Assembly (NCBI GenBank): GCA_910575495.1
Contig: CAJTFS010000003.1
Location: 230,336-294,335 of the forward strand
Source: Bacteroidales bacterium
Lineage (GTDB): Bacteria; Bacteroidota; Bacteroidia; Bacteroidales; Rikenellaceae
Length of the DNA stretch: 64,000 nucleotides
Direction: 5' to 3'
Both the position numbers and the translations under genes were made by a program. Shown here piece after piece: positions 55,010 to 63,884 of the stretch; positions within the stretch are counted from its first letter, which is position 1; each line of letters starts with the position of its first letter. Below the pieces are notes generated by a model. The model ran no database searches, was not told where the DNA came from, and was given only the letters and a program-made list of their open reading frames with translations.

Positions 55010-56401
55010 ATGAAAACACTGACCTTCCTGCTGCTCCTCGCCGTCTGCACCGCCCTGCCGGCCTCGGCCCGCAACCCCCGCAGCCAGAGGGAGCCGATCG
55101 CAACCCGGGAAACCCGCGATGAAACGCCCGCAGCCGCCCCCGTTCTCGGCACCGACGAAGAGAACGGACAAACCGCCGCCGGGCAGTCGGCCGAAGAGGC
55201 CGCGCAGCCCACGCCTCGCACCCGCACCGACGACCTGACCCTCGGATTGACCGCCGAACAGGCCGATTCGCTCGTCGCCGAATGGCGCGAACGGCAGCGC
55301 AGCCGCTCTTTCAACGACTTCGTCAACACCTACATCTCTTTCGACAACGCGCCCCGGAGCAACGTTCCCGATTCGGTCTACACCAAGCGGCTCCTGGCCC
55401 TCGTGTCGCCCGTCCAGCTCCCCTACAACCAGATCGTGCGCAGCTACATCGACCGCTACGTCGAGCCCGGACGCAGCGACGTAGCCCGCATTCTCGGCAT
55501 GTCGCAGTACTACTTCCCCTTCATCGAGGAGGAACTCATCAAGGCCGGTCTGCCCGTCGAGCTGCGCGCCCTGCCCATCATCGAATCGGCGCTCCTGCCC
55601 GCCGTCATCTCCCGCGCCGGCGCCGCCGGCCTGTGGCAGTTCATGCCCTCCACGGGGCGCAGCTACGGACTGGAGGTCAATTCGCTGGTCGACGAGCGGT
55701 GCGATCCCATCCGCTCCACCCAGGCCGCCATCCGCTACCTCAAGGACCTCTACCGCATCTACAAGGAGTGGTCGCTGGCCATCGCCGCCTACAACTGCGG
55801 CCCCGGCAACGTCAACAAAGCCCTGGCCCGCGCCGGCGAGAACTGCCGCTCGTTCTGGGACATCTACGACTACCTGCCGCGCGAGACCCGCGGCTATGTC
55901 CCCGCCTTCATCGGCGCCTCCTACGTCTATTCCTACCACCGCAATCATGGCATCGAACCCGACGCAGCGCCCATTCCGCTCTCGGTCGACACCCTCTGCA
56001 TCAACCGGCTGATGCACTTCGGGCAGATCGCCTCGACCATCGACATCCCGATGGAGACCCTGCGCCAGCTCAATCCGCAGTACAAGCTCGACATCATCCC
56101 CGCCACCGCCAAGAGCTATACGCTCGTGCTGCCCCAGCGCAAGATCGCCCAATACATAGCCCACGAACAGGAGATCATGGCCAAGGATTCGATGTACCTC
56201 AAAGAGTATATCAATCCCGCCAACCTCGACAAGAAGCGCGCGGAGATGGCCAACACGATCCATGTCGTCAAGAAAGGCGACACCCTCGGCGCCATCGCGC
56301 GCAAATACCACGTCACCACGACTCAGATCATGCGTTGGAACAACCTCAAGAACGCCCACAAGCTGAGCATCGGTCAGAAACTCCGCATCGAGCGGCGCTG
56401 A
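55010..56401 (+). CDS. mltD: Membrane-bound lytic murein transglycosylase D
   Basis: Protein of 463 residues with a signal peptide. The SLT domain spans about residues 150-320: LPIIESALLPAVISRAGAAG carries the catalytic Glu, followed by LWQFMPSTGRSYGL and AIAAYNCGPGNVNKALAR. One LysM domain ends the protein (VVKKGDTLGAIARKYHVTTT, LSIGQKLRI). It cuts the MurNAc-GlcNAc bond forming 1,6-anhydroMurNAc. The gene starts 2 bp after the DUF5683 gene, so they are co-transcribed. Confidence 0.95.
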   Translation: MKTLTFLLLLAVCTALPASARNPRSQREPIATRETRDETPAAAPVLGTDEENGQTAAGQSAEEAAQPTPRTRTDDLTLGLTAEQADSLVAEWRERQRSRSFNDFVNTYISFDNAPRSNVPDSVYTKRLLALVSPVQLPYNQIVRSYIDRYVEPGRSDVARILGMSQYYFPFIEEELIKAGLPVELRALPIIESALLPAVISRAGAAGLWQFMPSTGRSYGLEVNSLVDERCDPIRSTQAAIRYLKDLYRIYKEWSLAIAAYNCGPGNVNKALARAGENCRSFWDIYDYLPRETRGYVPAFIGASYVYSYHRNHGIEPDAAPIPLSVDTLCINRLMHFGQIASTIDIPMETLRQLNPQYKLDIIPATAKSYTLVLPQRKIAQYIAHEQEIMAKDSMYLKEYINPANLDKKRAEMANTIHVVKKGDTLGAIARKYHVTTTQIMRWNNLKNAHKLSIGQKLRIERR

Positions 56402-56423
56402 TTCTTCCGCCGCCGACTCGTCC

Positions 56424-57779
56424 ATGAACCGCGATCACGACATCATCGTCGCCCCGGCTACGGCCGCCGGCGGAGCCATCGCCGTCATCCGGCTGAGCGG
56501 CCCGGAGGTCTGCGCCCTGTGCGACCGTTTTTTCAAGGGACGCAAACCGCTCGCCCAGGCCAAAGGCTACACCCTGCACTACGGCCGCATCATGGACGGC
56601 GACCGTGCCGTCGACGACGTGCTGGTCAGCGTCTTCCGTGCTCCGCATTCCTACACGGGCGAGGATTCCGCCGAGATCTCCTGCCACGGTTCTTCCTACA
56701 TCGTTTCCGAGATCCTGCGCCTCGCACAGGCCGCCGGCGCCCGCATGGCCGAGCCCGGCGAATTCACCGTCCGGGCCTACCTGGCCGGGAAAATCGACCT
56801 CGCGCAGGCCGAGGCTGTCGCCGACCTGATCGCTTCGTCGTCGCAGGCCGCCCATGCGCTGGCATCCCAGCAGATGCGCGGCGGCTATTCGGCGTCGCTG
56901 GAAACATTGCGCGAACGGCTTGTCGCACTTGCGTCGCTGCTCGAACTCGAACTCGACTTTTCCGAAGAGGACGTCGAATTCGCCGACCGTCAGGCATTGC
57001 GCGAGACTCTGGAGCAGATCGGCCGTTCGATCGACGGACTGCGCCGCTCTTTCGCTTTAGGCAATGCCATCAAGGAGGGTGTCGCCGTGGCCATCGCCGG
57101 CGCACCCAACGTAGGCAAGTCGACGCTTCTCAACCGGCTCCTCAACGACGAACGGGCCCTCGTCTCCGACATCGCCGGCACCACGCGCGACGTGATCGAG
57201 GAGCAGACCAACATCGACGGTGTGGTGTTCCGGTTTCTCGACACCGCCGGCATCCGCACCACCGACGACCGGCTCGAACAGATGGGCATCCAGCGCACGA
57301 TCCAAAGCATCCGGCGGGCCCGGATCGTCATCTACCTCGCCGCCGCCGACTCCCTCGGACCCGACGGAAGCATCCCACAGCCCGACTTCACCCTAAGCCG
57401 GGAGCAGACCTTGCTGACCGTCGTCAACAAGATCGACACCTGCCCCACGCTCGTGCTGCCCGAGGGTACCATCGGCATCTCGGCCCGCAGCGGGGCCGGC
57501 ATCGACGACCTTTGCCTGGCTCTGCGCGAGTGCGTCGACACCCGGGCGCTTTTCCAGGGCGATCCCGTCGTCTCCCACAGCCGGCATTTCCAGGCCCTCT
57601 CGCAGGCTTCCGAGGCCTTGCAGCAGGCCCTCTCTGCGTTCGATTCGCTCCCCGCCGACCTCCTCGCCGAGGAAATCAGGACCGTCACCGCCGCCCTCGG
57701 TTCCATCACCGGCCGCGGTCTCATCACCCCCGACGAAATCCTATCCAGCATCTTCTCTAAGTTCTGCATCGGAAAATAA
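56424..57779 (+). CDS. mnmE: tRNA uridine-5-carboxymethylaminomethyl modification GTPase MnmE
   Basis: Protein of 451 residues. The N-terminal folate-binding domain starts DIIVAPATAAGGAIAVIRLS; the G domain shows G1 GAPNVGKST (about residue 224), G3 DTAG and G4 NKID; the C-terminus FCIGK is the universal MnmE end. With MnmG it modifies U34 of several tRNAs. The order parA-parB-DUF5683-mltD-mnmE forms one collinear group. Confidence 0.97.
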   Translation: MNRDHDIIVAPATAAGGAIAVIRLSGPEVCALCDRFFKGRKPLAQAKGYTLHYGRIMDGDRAVDDVLVSVFRAPHSYTGEDSAEISCHGSSYIVSEILRLAQAAGARMAEPGEFTVRAYLAGKIDLAQAEAVADLIASSSQAAHALASQQMRGGYSASLETLRERLVALASLLELELDFSEEDVEFADRQALRETLEQIGRSIDGLRRSFALGNAIKEGVAVAIAGAPNVGKSTLLNRLLNDERALVSDIAGTTRDVIEEQTNIDGVVFRFLDTAGIRTTDDRLEQMGIQRTIQSIRRARIVIYLAAADSLGPDGSIPQPDFTLSREQTLLTVVNKIDTCPTLVLPEGTIGISARSGAGIDDLCLALRECVDTRALFQGDPVVSHSRHFQALSQASEALQQALSAFDSLPADLLAEEIRTVTAALGSITGRGLITPDEILSSIFSKFCIGK

Positions 57780-58018
57780 CAACACCTAAAAACAGGCAGC
57801 TATCTATTGACGATGCCTGGCGATTCGGGAACGACTGCGAACAGACAGGAATTTCGGTCTTATAGGCTGCTGAAGCGATACTCTGCAACGCCACAGCGCC
57901 TATTCCGGCAAATGTAACAACGCGCAACCTGCCCAAAGAACCGTTGCGCACCGCAGCAAGCAGCACGAGCCGCAGTCCATGGCGTCGGGCTACCGGTAGA
58001 AAGGGAAACGAAGGCGCA

Positions 58019-60352
58019 TCATTGCATTCGGTTGATTTCGGTGCTGCTGCCGGATTTAGACTGGTATTGGTGTTTGGACTTGCCGAATTTGTAGGTGACG
58101 CTCAATCGTACGTAGCGGTCATCGGCATTGAAGAGATTCCAGTTGCCGCCCGGCAGGACGGAGCGCTGGTAACCCTGCGAGCGGCGGAAAAGGTCGTTGG
58201 CCGTGATGCGGCACGACAAGGCTCCGTCCAGAAAATCCCGGCGCAGGGAAGTGTAGAGATTCCAGTAGGAGCCGGAGTAATAGGTTCCCCGACTGCCGGC
58301 GCTGGTCCAATTGAACCCGACATCCCAAATCAGTTTGCCAGGCAGGGTAAACGTATTGGTCGTGTAGAGTACCCAATAGGGCGTGTTGTTGTTGCGGCGG
58401 ATTCCGTCGGTGCCGACATATTTATACTCCGAGCCGGACAAGCCGACATAGACGGAAGTGGTCCACCACCGGCAAACATCTTTGTTGTAGCTTGCACTGA
58501 CGACGAACGACCGCGACTTGGGCTCGTTGACATAACGCACGTTGTGCATATAAGGATTCTCTTCGTCCCGGACAACGGTGAAATAAGTCGGGTTGATGTT
58601 GAGGTTGTAGCCGAGGCGGATGTTGAAATCCTGCCATAGTCCGAATGTCAGCTGAAAGACGTGCGATTTCTCCGATTTGAGATCGGGATTTCCCTTGCGG
58701 GTCATGAGCGAATCGGCGCTGACCAGCGTCGGGTCGAGTTCGTAGAGCGACGGCCGGTTCAGACGCTTGGTGTAGGAGAGCCCGATGCCGACGTTGTCGG
58801 AGGCGTCGTACTTCAAAAGGAAGCTGGGGAACCAGTCGAGCGCCGAACGATCGGCATACCACTCTCCGTTGTTGCGCGCTTTCCGGTCGTTGTATTCGGT
58901 TCTCAGTCCGCCGCGCAACTCGATCTTGTCGCTCACACAGGCCGTCAGCGAGACATAACCAGCGACGTTCCACTCCGTGGAACTGTAATCCTGCACCGAA
59001 TTGGTGCTGCCGGTCTGGACGGTGCTGTTTTCGTTCTCGATGCGATAATATTTCATGCCGGTTTCGACCCGCCAGACCTTGCCTATCGGCTTGACGTAGT
59101 CGGCCCTGACCGAAAGCAGACTGTTGGTTCCGGCGTTGTCGTTGGTGTTGACGAACGGTGTTTCCGGAACGGGAACGCCCTCCGGAACGTTATAATACGG
59201 ATGGGCATTTTTGCTGTCGGAGCGGAAGTAATCGCCCACCACGGCGAACTTTTGCCCCAGCGTGTCGATCTGCCAATCGTAGTAGAGCGACTGACCGACC
59301 GACCAGGACCGCAACTTTTCGCGAGCAAAGGTTTCGAAGGCATGCAGCGCCGGATCATCCGACCAAGAATAGGTGTAACCGTTGCTCCTGCCGCGTGCGT
59401 GGTAGCCCGTAGCCTGCAGTCCGAGAGTATGGCGCGAAGAGGGAGCATAGGAGAGGGAGAGGTAACCCTGCTGACTGCGTTCCTGGAAAGGGGACTTCGA
59501 CTCATGGTAAATCCGGTAGACATCGTCGGGCGAGATGTATCCGTATTCGCCGCTCTCGCTGCGGTCGTCGTCGTAAGCGTAATACAGGGAGGCGCTGAAC
59601 CGGTTTTTGGCCCAATGGCCCTCCGCGAAGCCTCCGGCACTGGTTCGTCGGGACTGCGAGAGCGTCCCGCCGAGGCGGACGGCATAATGGTCCTGCGATT
59701 TGACGGTGTGAATGAGTATGACGGCATTGCCCTGGGCGTCGTAGGCGGCCGGGGGATTGTCGATGATCTCGATACTCTTGATGTTCTGCGGATTGAGCAT
59801 CTTAAGTTCGGCCGACGACCGCACAGGGCGGTTGTCGAGGTAGATCGCGGCGGCACCTTTGCCGAAAACGCCGACGCTGCCGTTGCGGTCGACCGTCAGT
59901 CCGGGCGTCTTGCGGAGCATCTCCACCCCGTCGGCGGCACTGCTCAACAAACTGCCCTCGACGCTCACGACCATTCGGTCCGGCTTGCTGATGATCGCAG
60001 GCCGGCGGGCCGTCACCACCACCTCGTCGATGGTCTCGGACGCCGGCGTCAAAACCAGGCTACCGACCTCCTCCGTCCGCCCGTCCTGCAACGACAACGG
60101 CCGCGTGAGGTCTTCGTAACCCAAAGCTGTGATCTTCAGCAAAACCTCGCCCGTGGCTTTCGTTCCGACGCTCAGGCTGCCGTTGAAACACGCGGCGCCG
60201 TCGATGAAGACCGAATCGGCGGCCGACAAAATCAACGCATTGAAGCAGTCGACCGGACCACCCTCCTTGTCCTGCACCGTTCCACGGACAAGCGTTTGCG
60301 AAAAAGCACCGTTGACAAGCAACGACAAGAAAAAACAAATATAAAAACGCAT
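58019..60352 (-). CDS. Outer-membrane beta-barrel receptor (TonB-type, outer membrane protein beta-barrel family)
   Basis: Protein of 777 residues with a signal peptide (ending GAFSQ). A carboxypeptidase-regulatory-like domain comes first (LVRGTVQDKEGGPVDCFNAL), then the plug (TIDEVVVTARRPAIISKPDR, EMLRKTPGLTVDRNGSVGVF, IKSIEIIDNPPAAYDAQGNA) and a long barrel. It is the type often grouped as outer membrane protein beta-barrel (OMP_b-brl_3), TonB-receptor-like proteins without a SusD partner. No regulator or lipoprotein neighbour gives a substrate. Confidence 0.9.
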   Translation of the reverse strand: MRFYICFFLSLLVNGAFSQTLVRGTVQDKEGGPVDCFNALILSAADSVFIDGAACFNGSLSVGTKATGEVLLKITALGYEDLTRPLSLQDGRTEEVGSLVLTPASETIDEVVVTARRPAIISKPDRMVVSVEGSLLSSAADGVEMLRKTPGLTVDRNGSVGVFGKGAAAIYLDNRPVRSSAELKMLNPQNIKSIEIIDNPPAAYDAQGNAVILIHTVKSQDHYAVRLGGTLSQSRRTSAGGFAEGHWAKNRFSASLYYAYDDDRSESGEYGYISPDDVYRIYHESKSPFQERSQQGYLSLSYAPSSRHTLGLQATGYHARGRSNGYTYSWSDDPALHAFETFAREKLRSWSVGQSLYYDWQIDTLGQKFAVVGDYFRSDSKNAHPYYNVPEGVPVPETPFVNTNDNAGTNSLLSVRADYVKPIGKVWRVETGMKYYRIENENSTVQTGSTNSVQDYSSTEWNVAGYVSLTACVSDKIELRGGLRTEYNDRKARNNGEWYADRSALDWFPSFLLKYDASDNVGIGLSYTKRLNRPSLYELDPTLVSADSLMTRKGNPDLKSEKSHVFQLTFGLWQDFNIRLGYNLNINPTYFTVVRDEENPYMHNVRYVNEPKSRSFVVSASYNKDVCRWWTTSVYVGLSGSEYKYVGTDGIRRNNNTPYWVLYTTNTFTLPGKLIWDVGFNWTSAGSRGTYYSGSYWNLYTSLRRDFLDGALSCRITANDLFRRSQGYQRSVLPGGNWNLFNADDRYVRLSVTYKFGKSKHQYQSKSGSSTEINRMQ

Positions 60353-60765
60353 GACGATAGCAATCTATGTAAACAAATTCCCCAGTCGGAGCACAGACCG
60401 GACATCGCAATGGCTGAAGCTACAAGGCCGCTCCCCGCTGACCGTTCAACAATTCCGAACCCGCTTGCGGCTCTGAATTTTCCGCAAAAATAGCCATTAT
60501 GAAGCGTCCCTGCAATTATTCAAGGCATGAATCCGCCTTATCGGACCATACGCTTCCGCATAACGGCATGACTGGTTGAACCGATTTCGGGTTACCGCGC
60601 GCCTTTCCGGAAAAACCTCGACCAGCTGCTCCGCGGTCTCCGCCGCCCTGCCGCGTCTTTCCAGAATTCCTCTTTGCGGGATTACACGATCCGGTGCGAT
60701 CCGCTCCGCAGGACTTTTCATTGCGGACACGCTGCCTGCGAACCGATTCTCTTCGCGCATGGCAA
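60353..60765. other. Intergenic, no gene seen
   Basis: Upstream region of the receptor gene and downstream of the tRNA-Pro remnant. No frame with recognisable product. Confidence 0.4.
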
Positions 60766-60796
60766 CAAAAAAGTCTCTGCCATAAGGCAGAGACTT
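60766..60796 (-). terminator. Terminator behind the tRNA-Pro remnant
   Basis: On the minus strand an 11-bp stem AAGTCTCTGCC/GGCAGAGACTT with TTAT loop is followed by a T-run (TTTTTT). It lies just past the 3' end of the truncated tRNA and presumably terminated the original tRNA gene. Confidence 0.85.
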
Positions 60797-60810
60797 CACA
60801 TTCGATCTTG

Positions 60811-60859
60811 TCGGGGTGACTGGATTCGAACCAGCGACCACACGCCCCCCAGACGTGTA
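60811..60859 (-). other. 3' half of tRNA-Pro (anticodon GGG): putative attachment site
   Basis: Read on the minus strand: CACGT-CTGGGGG-GCGTG anticodon arm (anticodon GGG), variable region, T-arm CTGGTTCGAATCCAG and acceptor 3' strand TCACCCCGA. The 5' acceptor strand and D-arm are missing; the next bases (60860 on) are AT-rich and unrelated. The native terminator follows. This is what remains at one end when an element integrates into a tRNA gene and rebuilds the intact tRNA at its other end. Confidence 0.8.
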
Positions 60860-61081
60860 CTCTAAAATAAAGTACAACACTTATTTTCAACGCATTATCC
60901 TTTTACCAAACGTGGCGGTTGACTTCTCGGTTGATTTAATAGTCAAAGGTTAAACATTAGTGAACTATTGATGATAAGATATCTTCTTTTGCATTTTGCA
61001 ATCAAAGGAAAATCGCCGTATTTTTTCGGCTTCTCTTTCCTTGTTCTTTATAGATACGATGTAATCCAACTACACCAAGAT

Positions 61082-61534
61082 TTACTTCGTGAATTGCATC
61101 AGATATTTTTCGCAGAATCCCGTTAACGGGAATCTCGTTGTTTCTTTTCGTCCGTCGGGCGTGGTGTATCGGAATAGGATTGCATCGGCTTTTACATGGT
61201 AGTCGAATAAATTCGCTTTCTCGTCCGTTCCCTCGATTCGTACTTCGTTTGCCGCCATTACGCCGATTATCCCGTCCATTTCGTTAAGTTCGCACTTTCA
61301 TCCGAATATATAGTGCCGATTCTTCGTAAGGGTTATTTCGACGGGCTTTGTCGTGTCTGCCATATTAGGCGTGAATAGGTAAATAAATGTTTCGGGATAG
61401 ATTCTGTCTTCGGGTTTCTCAACAAGCAGGGCTATTGCGTCTGTCTTGCTTCATGCGACCGTCTTGTGGATTATCTGTCTATCTTCCCACGTCTCGGTCT
61501 TTCATGTTGTTTTCGGTTGTTTGTATCTGTTCAT
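61082..61534 (-). pseudogene. 151-codon frame interrupted by three UGA codons
   Basis: From the ATG at 61534 to a TAA at 61084-61082 one frame stays protein-like throughout: MNRYKQPKTT, TGA, KTETWEDRQIIHKTVA, TGA, SKTDAIALLVEKPEDRIYPE (continuing TFIYLFTPNMADTTKPVE and ITLTKNRHYIFG), TGA, then KCELNEMDGIIGVMAANEVR and on to EKYLMQFTK. The stops are at 61504-61502, 61453-61451 and 61300-61298; there is no TAA or TAG inside, and one normal TGG is present. Tryptophan would fit each site. It is either a gene inactivated by three TGG-to-TGA changes or a gene read with UGA decoded. A shorter start at 61279 gives an uninterrupted 65-residue product. No family recognised. Confidence 0.55.
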
Positions 61535-61690
61535 TGCAGCTAAAATTTAAGAGTTGTTTGTCTTTATCTTATCTCTATAAAGATAAGATTATTAGTCGAA
61601 TAAACAAAATGAAAAAGCGACAAACTCCGCAAAAAGGTCGTATAAATTAACCTTTTTTGCAAAGTTTGCCACTTGGAATAAAAAGGACAA
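61535..61690. other. Intergenic AT-rich stretch
   Basis: It holds a 9-bp hairpin ATCTTATCT/AGATAAGAT (61566-61589) but no gene. Confidence 0.35.
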
Positions 61691-61733
61691 ACTTGAACAG
61701 ACGGAAGTATAAAATAAACCGTTCTGTTCAAGT
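61691..61733 (-). terminator. Hairpin terminator behind the LRR lipoprotein gene
   Basis: Arms ACTTGAACAGACGG (61691-61704) and CCGTTCTGTTCAAGT (61719-61733) pair with one bulged base. On the minus strand it is followed by a T-rich run (TTGTCCTTTTT). It may act in both directions. Confidence 0.65.
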
Positions 61734-61752
61734 CTGTTTTATGAGTGCTGTA

Positions 61753-62658
61753 TTATTCCATGTAAGTAATAATATCGCCGTAGTTGCGTGTTATATAATT
61801 CAAACATAGTTCCAAATCATTGGGGTAGTATTTGTAAACAACAAGAGATTTCAATTGATTATCTCCGCATGCTAAAAATTTTAGATTCTTGCATTTACTA
61901 ATATCTAACACTGTTAGCTTATTTTTGTCGCACTCTAATCTCTCCAATGCCGTATTTTGAGAAAGATCCAACGATGATATTTGATTGTAGCTACAATCCA
62001 ACTCTTTTAATCCGCTGTTATTGCTAACATCCAATGTAGTCAATTGGTTGCTAAAACATAATAAAGATGTTAAAACTGTATTTTTGCTAACATCTAATAT
62101 TTCAATATCATTAGCACTACATATCAATTCGTTCAGCATTGTATTTTTGCTAACATCCAAAGAGGACAATTGATTATTTCCGCACCCTAATCTCTCCAAT
62201 GCCGTATTTTGAGAAAGATCCAACGATGATATTTGATTGTAGTTACAATCCAACTCTTTTAATGCTCTGTTATTGCTAACATCTAATGCTGTCAATTTGT
62301 TGCCATGGCAGCCCAACTGAGTTAATGCCGTATTTTTACTAATATCCAACGATGGTAAGTTACAGTAAGTACAATACAATACAGTTAGTGCAGTAAAATA
62401 ATCAATTTCATCCATGCCACGAATATTTGCTCCAATCTTTCCAATAGTTAATGTAGTAGCAAGCGATGCTTCTTTTTCGGATATTTGGCCATCACGATTT
62501 ATGTCAATCCAATTAGAATTATAACCAGCAAGAATTTCCTCTAAGAAATTCGGGTCTTTGAACTCAATAATTGGGCTATCATCTATCCCATCCTTTGAAC
62601 AAGCATTAAATGATATGGCAGTAATAGCCATAAGAACAAATAAAAGTAGTTTTTTCAT
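61753..62658 (-). CDS. Leucine-rich-repeat lipoprotein with EF-hand-like loop
   Basis: Protein of 301 residues with a lipoprotein signal (SFNAC, Cys20). Residues 50-65 (WIDINRDGQISEKEA) form a dockerin/EF-hand-type calcium loop. From about residue 90 follow nine or so repeats of about 21 residues with the pattern NtaLxxLxCxxNqLssLDvSk, an internalin-like LRR of Bacteroidota surface proteins. Two 77-bp DNA segments (61935-62011 and 62187-62263) are identical except for one base and 252 bp apart (12 LRR turns of 21 bp codons, i.e. four repeats), showing recent internal duplication. It is probably an adhesion or binding protein. Confidence 0.85.
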   Translation of the reverse strand: MKKLLLFVLMAITAISFNACSKDGIDDSPIIEFKDPNFLEEILAGYNSNWIDINRDGQISEKEASLATTLTIGKIGANIRGMDEIDYFTALTVLYCTYCNLPSLDISKNTALTQLGCHGNKLTALDVSNNRALKELDCNYNQISSLDLSQNTALERLGCGNNQLSSLDVSKNTMLNELICSANDIEILDVSKNTVLTSLLCFSNQLTTLDVSNNSGLKELDCSYNQISSLDLSQNTALERLECDKNKLTVLDISKCKNLKFLACGDNQLKSLVVYKYYPNDLELCLNYITRNYGDIITYME

Positions 62659-62664
62659 AATTAC

Positions 62665-62862
62665 TTACTCTTTATTTTTGCAATAGTTGATTACATACTT
62701 TACAAGAACAGCAGTCTGAATAGCAGTTGCTACCACTCCGAAGATGGTGCTGATCCAAAATAAAGTATTAAGGTCATGTTTTTCTGCAAATCCGATAGCG
62801 GTAAAGGCAATAGCCAGCGAAACATTGGATTTGCTCACTTTGGGGGTAATATTGGTACCCAT
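62665..62862 (-). CDS. Small membrane protein, hypothetical
   Basis: Protein of 65 residues with two hydrophobic segments (VSLAIAFTAIGFAE and LFWISTIFGVVATAIQTAVL). No family recognised. It is directly upstream of the LRR lipoprotein gene on the same strand (6-bp gap), so the two are co-transcribed. Confidence 0.6.
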   Translation of the reverse strand: MGTNITPKVSKSNVSLAIAFTAIGFAEKHDLNTLFWISTIFGVVATAIQTAVLVKYVINYCKNKE

Positions 62863-63170
62863 AACGATAAAATTTTGTTACCGCCCCAACTCCTACTGCG
62901 GTGGGTTATGTGCAAAAAGAAAGTGTGGAGTTGTTCGTTTATCGACCGAGAGGCATTTGGCGTAGCCCGTAAGCAAATAAACAATACCCCACACCGAATA
63001 GGATATATCAGAACAATATACGCCTATACACGGTGATGAGTGTTTGTATTGCCTATCCTTGCTTACTTAAAAATCGCCAAATTTTCTCGGTAAGGATTAG
63101 CGAAACACTTTCACTAAACTAATATGTCGCTATCCGTTCGGGACAGCACCACAAAGTTAGAAAATGTTTC
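62863..63170. other. AT-rich intergenic stretch of the element
   Basis: No complete gene is seen. The minus-strand frame that ends at 63171 continues past its TGA as ETFSNFVVLSRTDSDILV to a TAG at about 63119. Confidence 0.35.
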
Positions 63171-63292
63171 TCAATACGCAACACTCGATGGGGTATTGTG
63201 GTTGAAAATATGTTCTGCAAAGTTCTTGAAAACAAATTTTTTATCCAATAGTTTGCGGTCTGGAATGAGAACTTTGTTTGTTGTAGATTGAG

Positions 63293-63589
63293 TCAGTCTT
63301 TTCCGCAGATTTCTCGTATCACACTGTCCATGTAGATCGCTTGTCCGCTCGTCAGGCGTCCCCACCAGCGGCAGCCTAATTCGTCGATAATAATTTCTCC
63401 TCGTTCTCTCAGTCTCTCGGCCAGCCACGGCGTAACCAGCCACCATTCCAGTACTTCTTCTCCGTTAAAAGGATAAAGGTATTCTTCGTCGATTTTCCCC
63501 GTTCGTATCAGTTCTTCGACAACCGTGCTTTGTCCCCATAGAACATGAATGTCCGTCATGCGTTTGGTTCTCTCTTGTGTTTCGTACAT
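63293..63589 (-). CDS. Hypothetical protein
   Basis: From the ATG at 63589 the protein has 98 residues (MYETQERTKRMTDIHVLWGQ, then EEVLEWWLVTPWLAERLRER); a TTG at 63646 would add 19 residues, and coding-like sequence in the same frame extends to a TAA near 63715. It is acidic and tryptophan-rich, all with TGG codons. No family recognised. It ends with TGA, after which another frame (RLTQSTTNKVLIPDRKLLDK, VFKNFAEHIFNHNTPSSVAY) looks coding, so a frameshift near the end is possible. Confidence 0.6.
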   Translation of the reverse strand: MYETQERTKRMTDIHVLWGQSTVVEELIRTGKIDEEYLYPFNGEEVLEWWLVTPWLAERLRERGEIIIDELGCRWWGRLTSGQAIYMDSVIREICGKD

Positions 63590-63800
63590 AGCGATTAGGT
63601 TTTGTTTATCGCTTATAGGTAGTAATTCAACTATATATAATATCAATAATCTTTCGCTGTCGGTTGTTTCGCGGCATAGATAGGGGCGGTTTGTTTTTAG
63701 TGGAATCCTATTGAATAGTTAGGTAAAGTATTCGGTTTCCCATCCAAAATAGGGGCGGGGTGGAAAATAGGGATTGTCCGCTCGGTCGGGGTATATAAAC

Positions 63801-63827
63801 AAAAAAGCTATCCTTAAAAAGGATAGC
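63801..63827 (-). terminator. Terminator of the gene entering from the right
   Basis: On the minus strand GCTATCCTT/AAGGATAGC with a 3-nt loop is followed by TTTTTT. It lies 58 bp past the stop codon at 63885. Confidence 0.85.
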
Positions 63828-63884
63828 CATAAACTATGTGAAATCATGTGTGTCCACTAAAAATTGTGGACGGTTTATATAAGT

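Noticed and set aside
60497..60890. Frames overlapping the truncated tRNA-Pro (containing GRVVAGSNPVTP-type sequence)
   Set aside because: This peptide is the well-known artefact of translating tRNA T-arms; not a gene.
61387..61650. Plus-strand frame opposite the UGA-interrupted frame
   Set aside because: Biased composition and opposite to a much better minus-strand frame.
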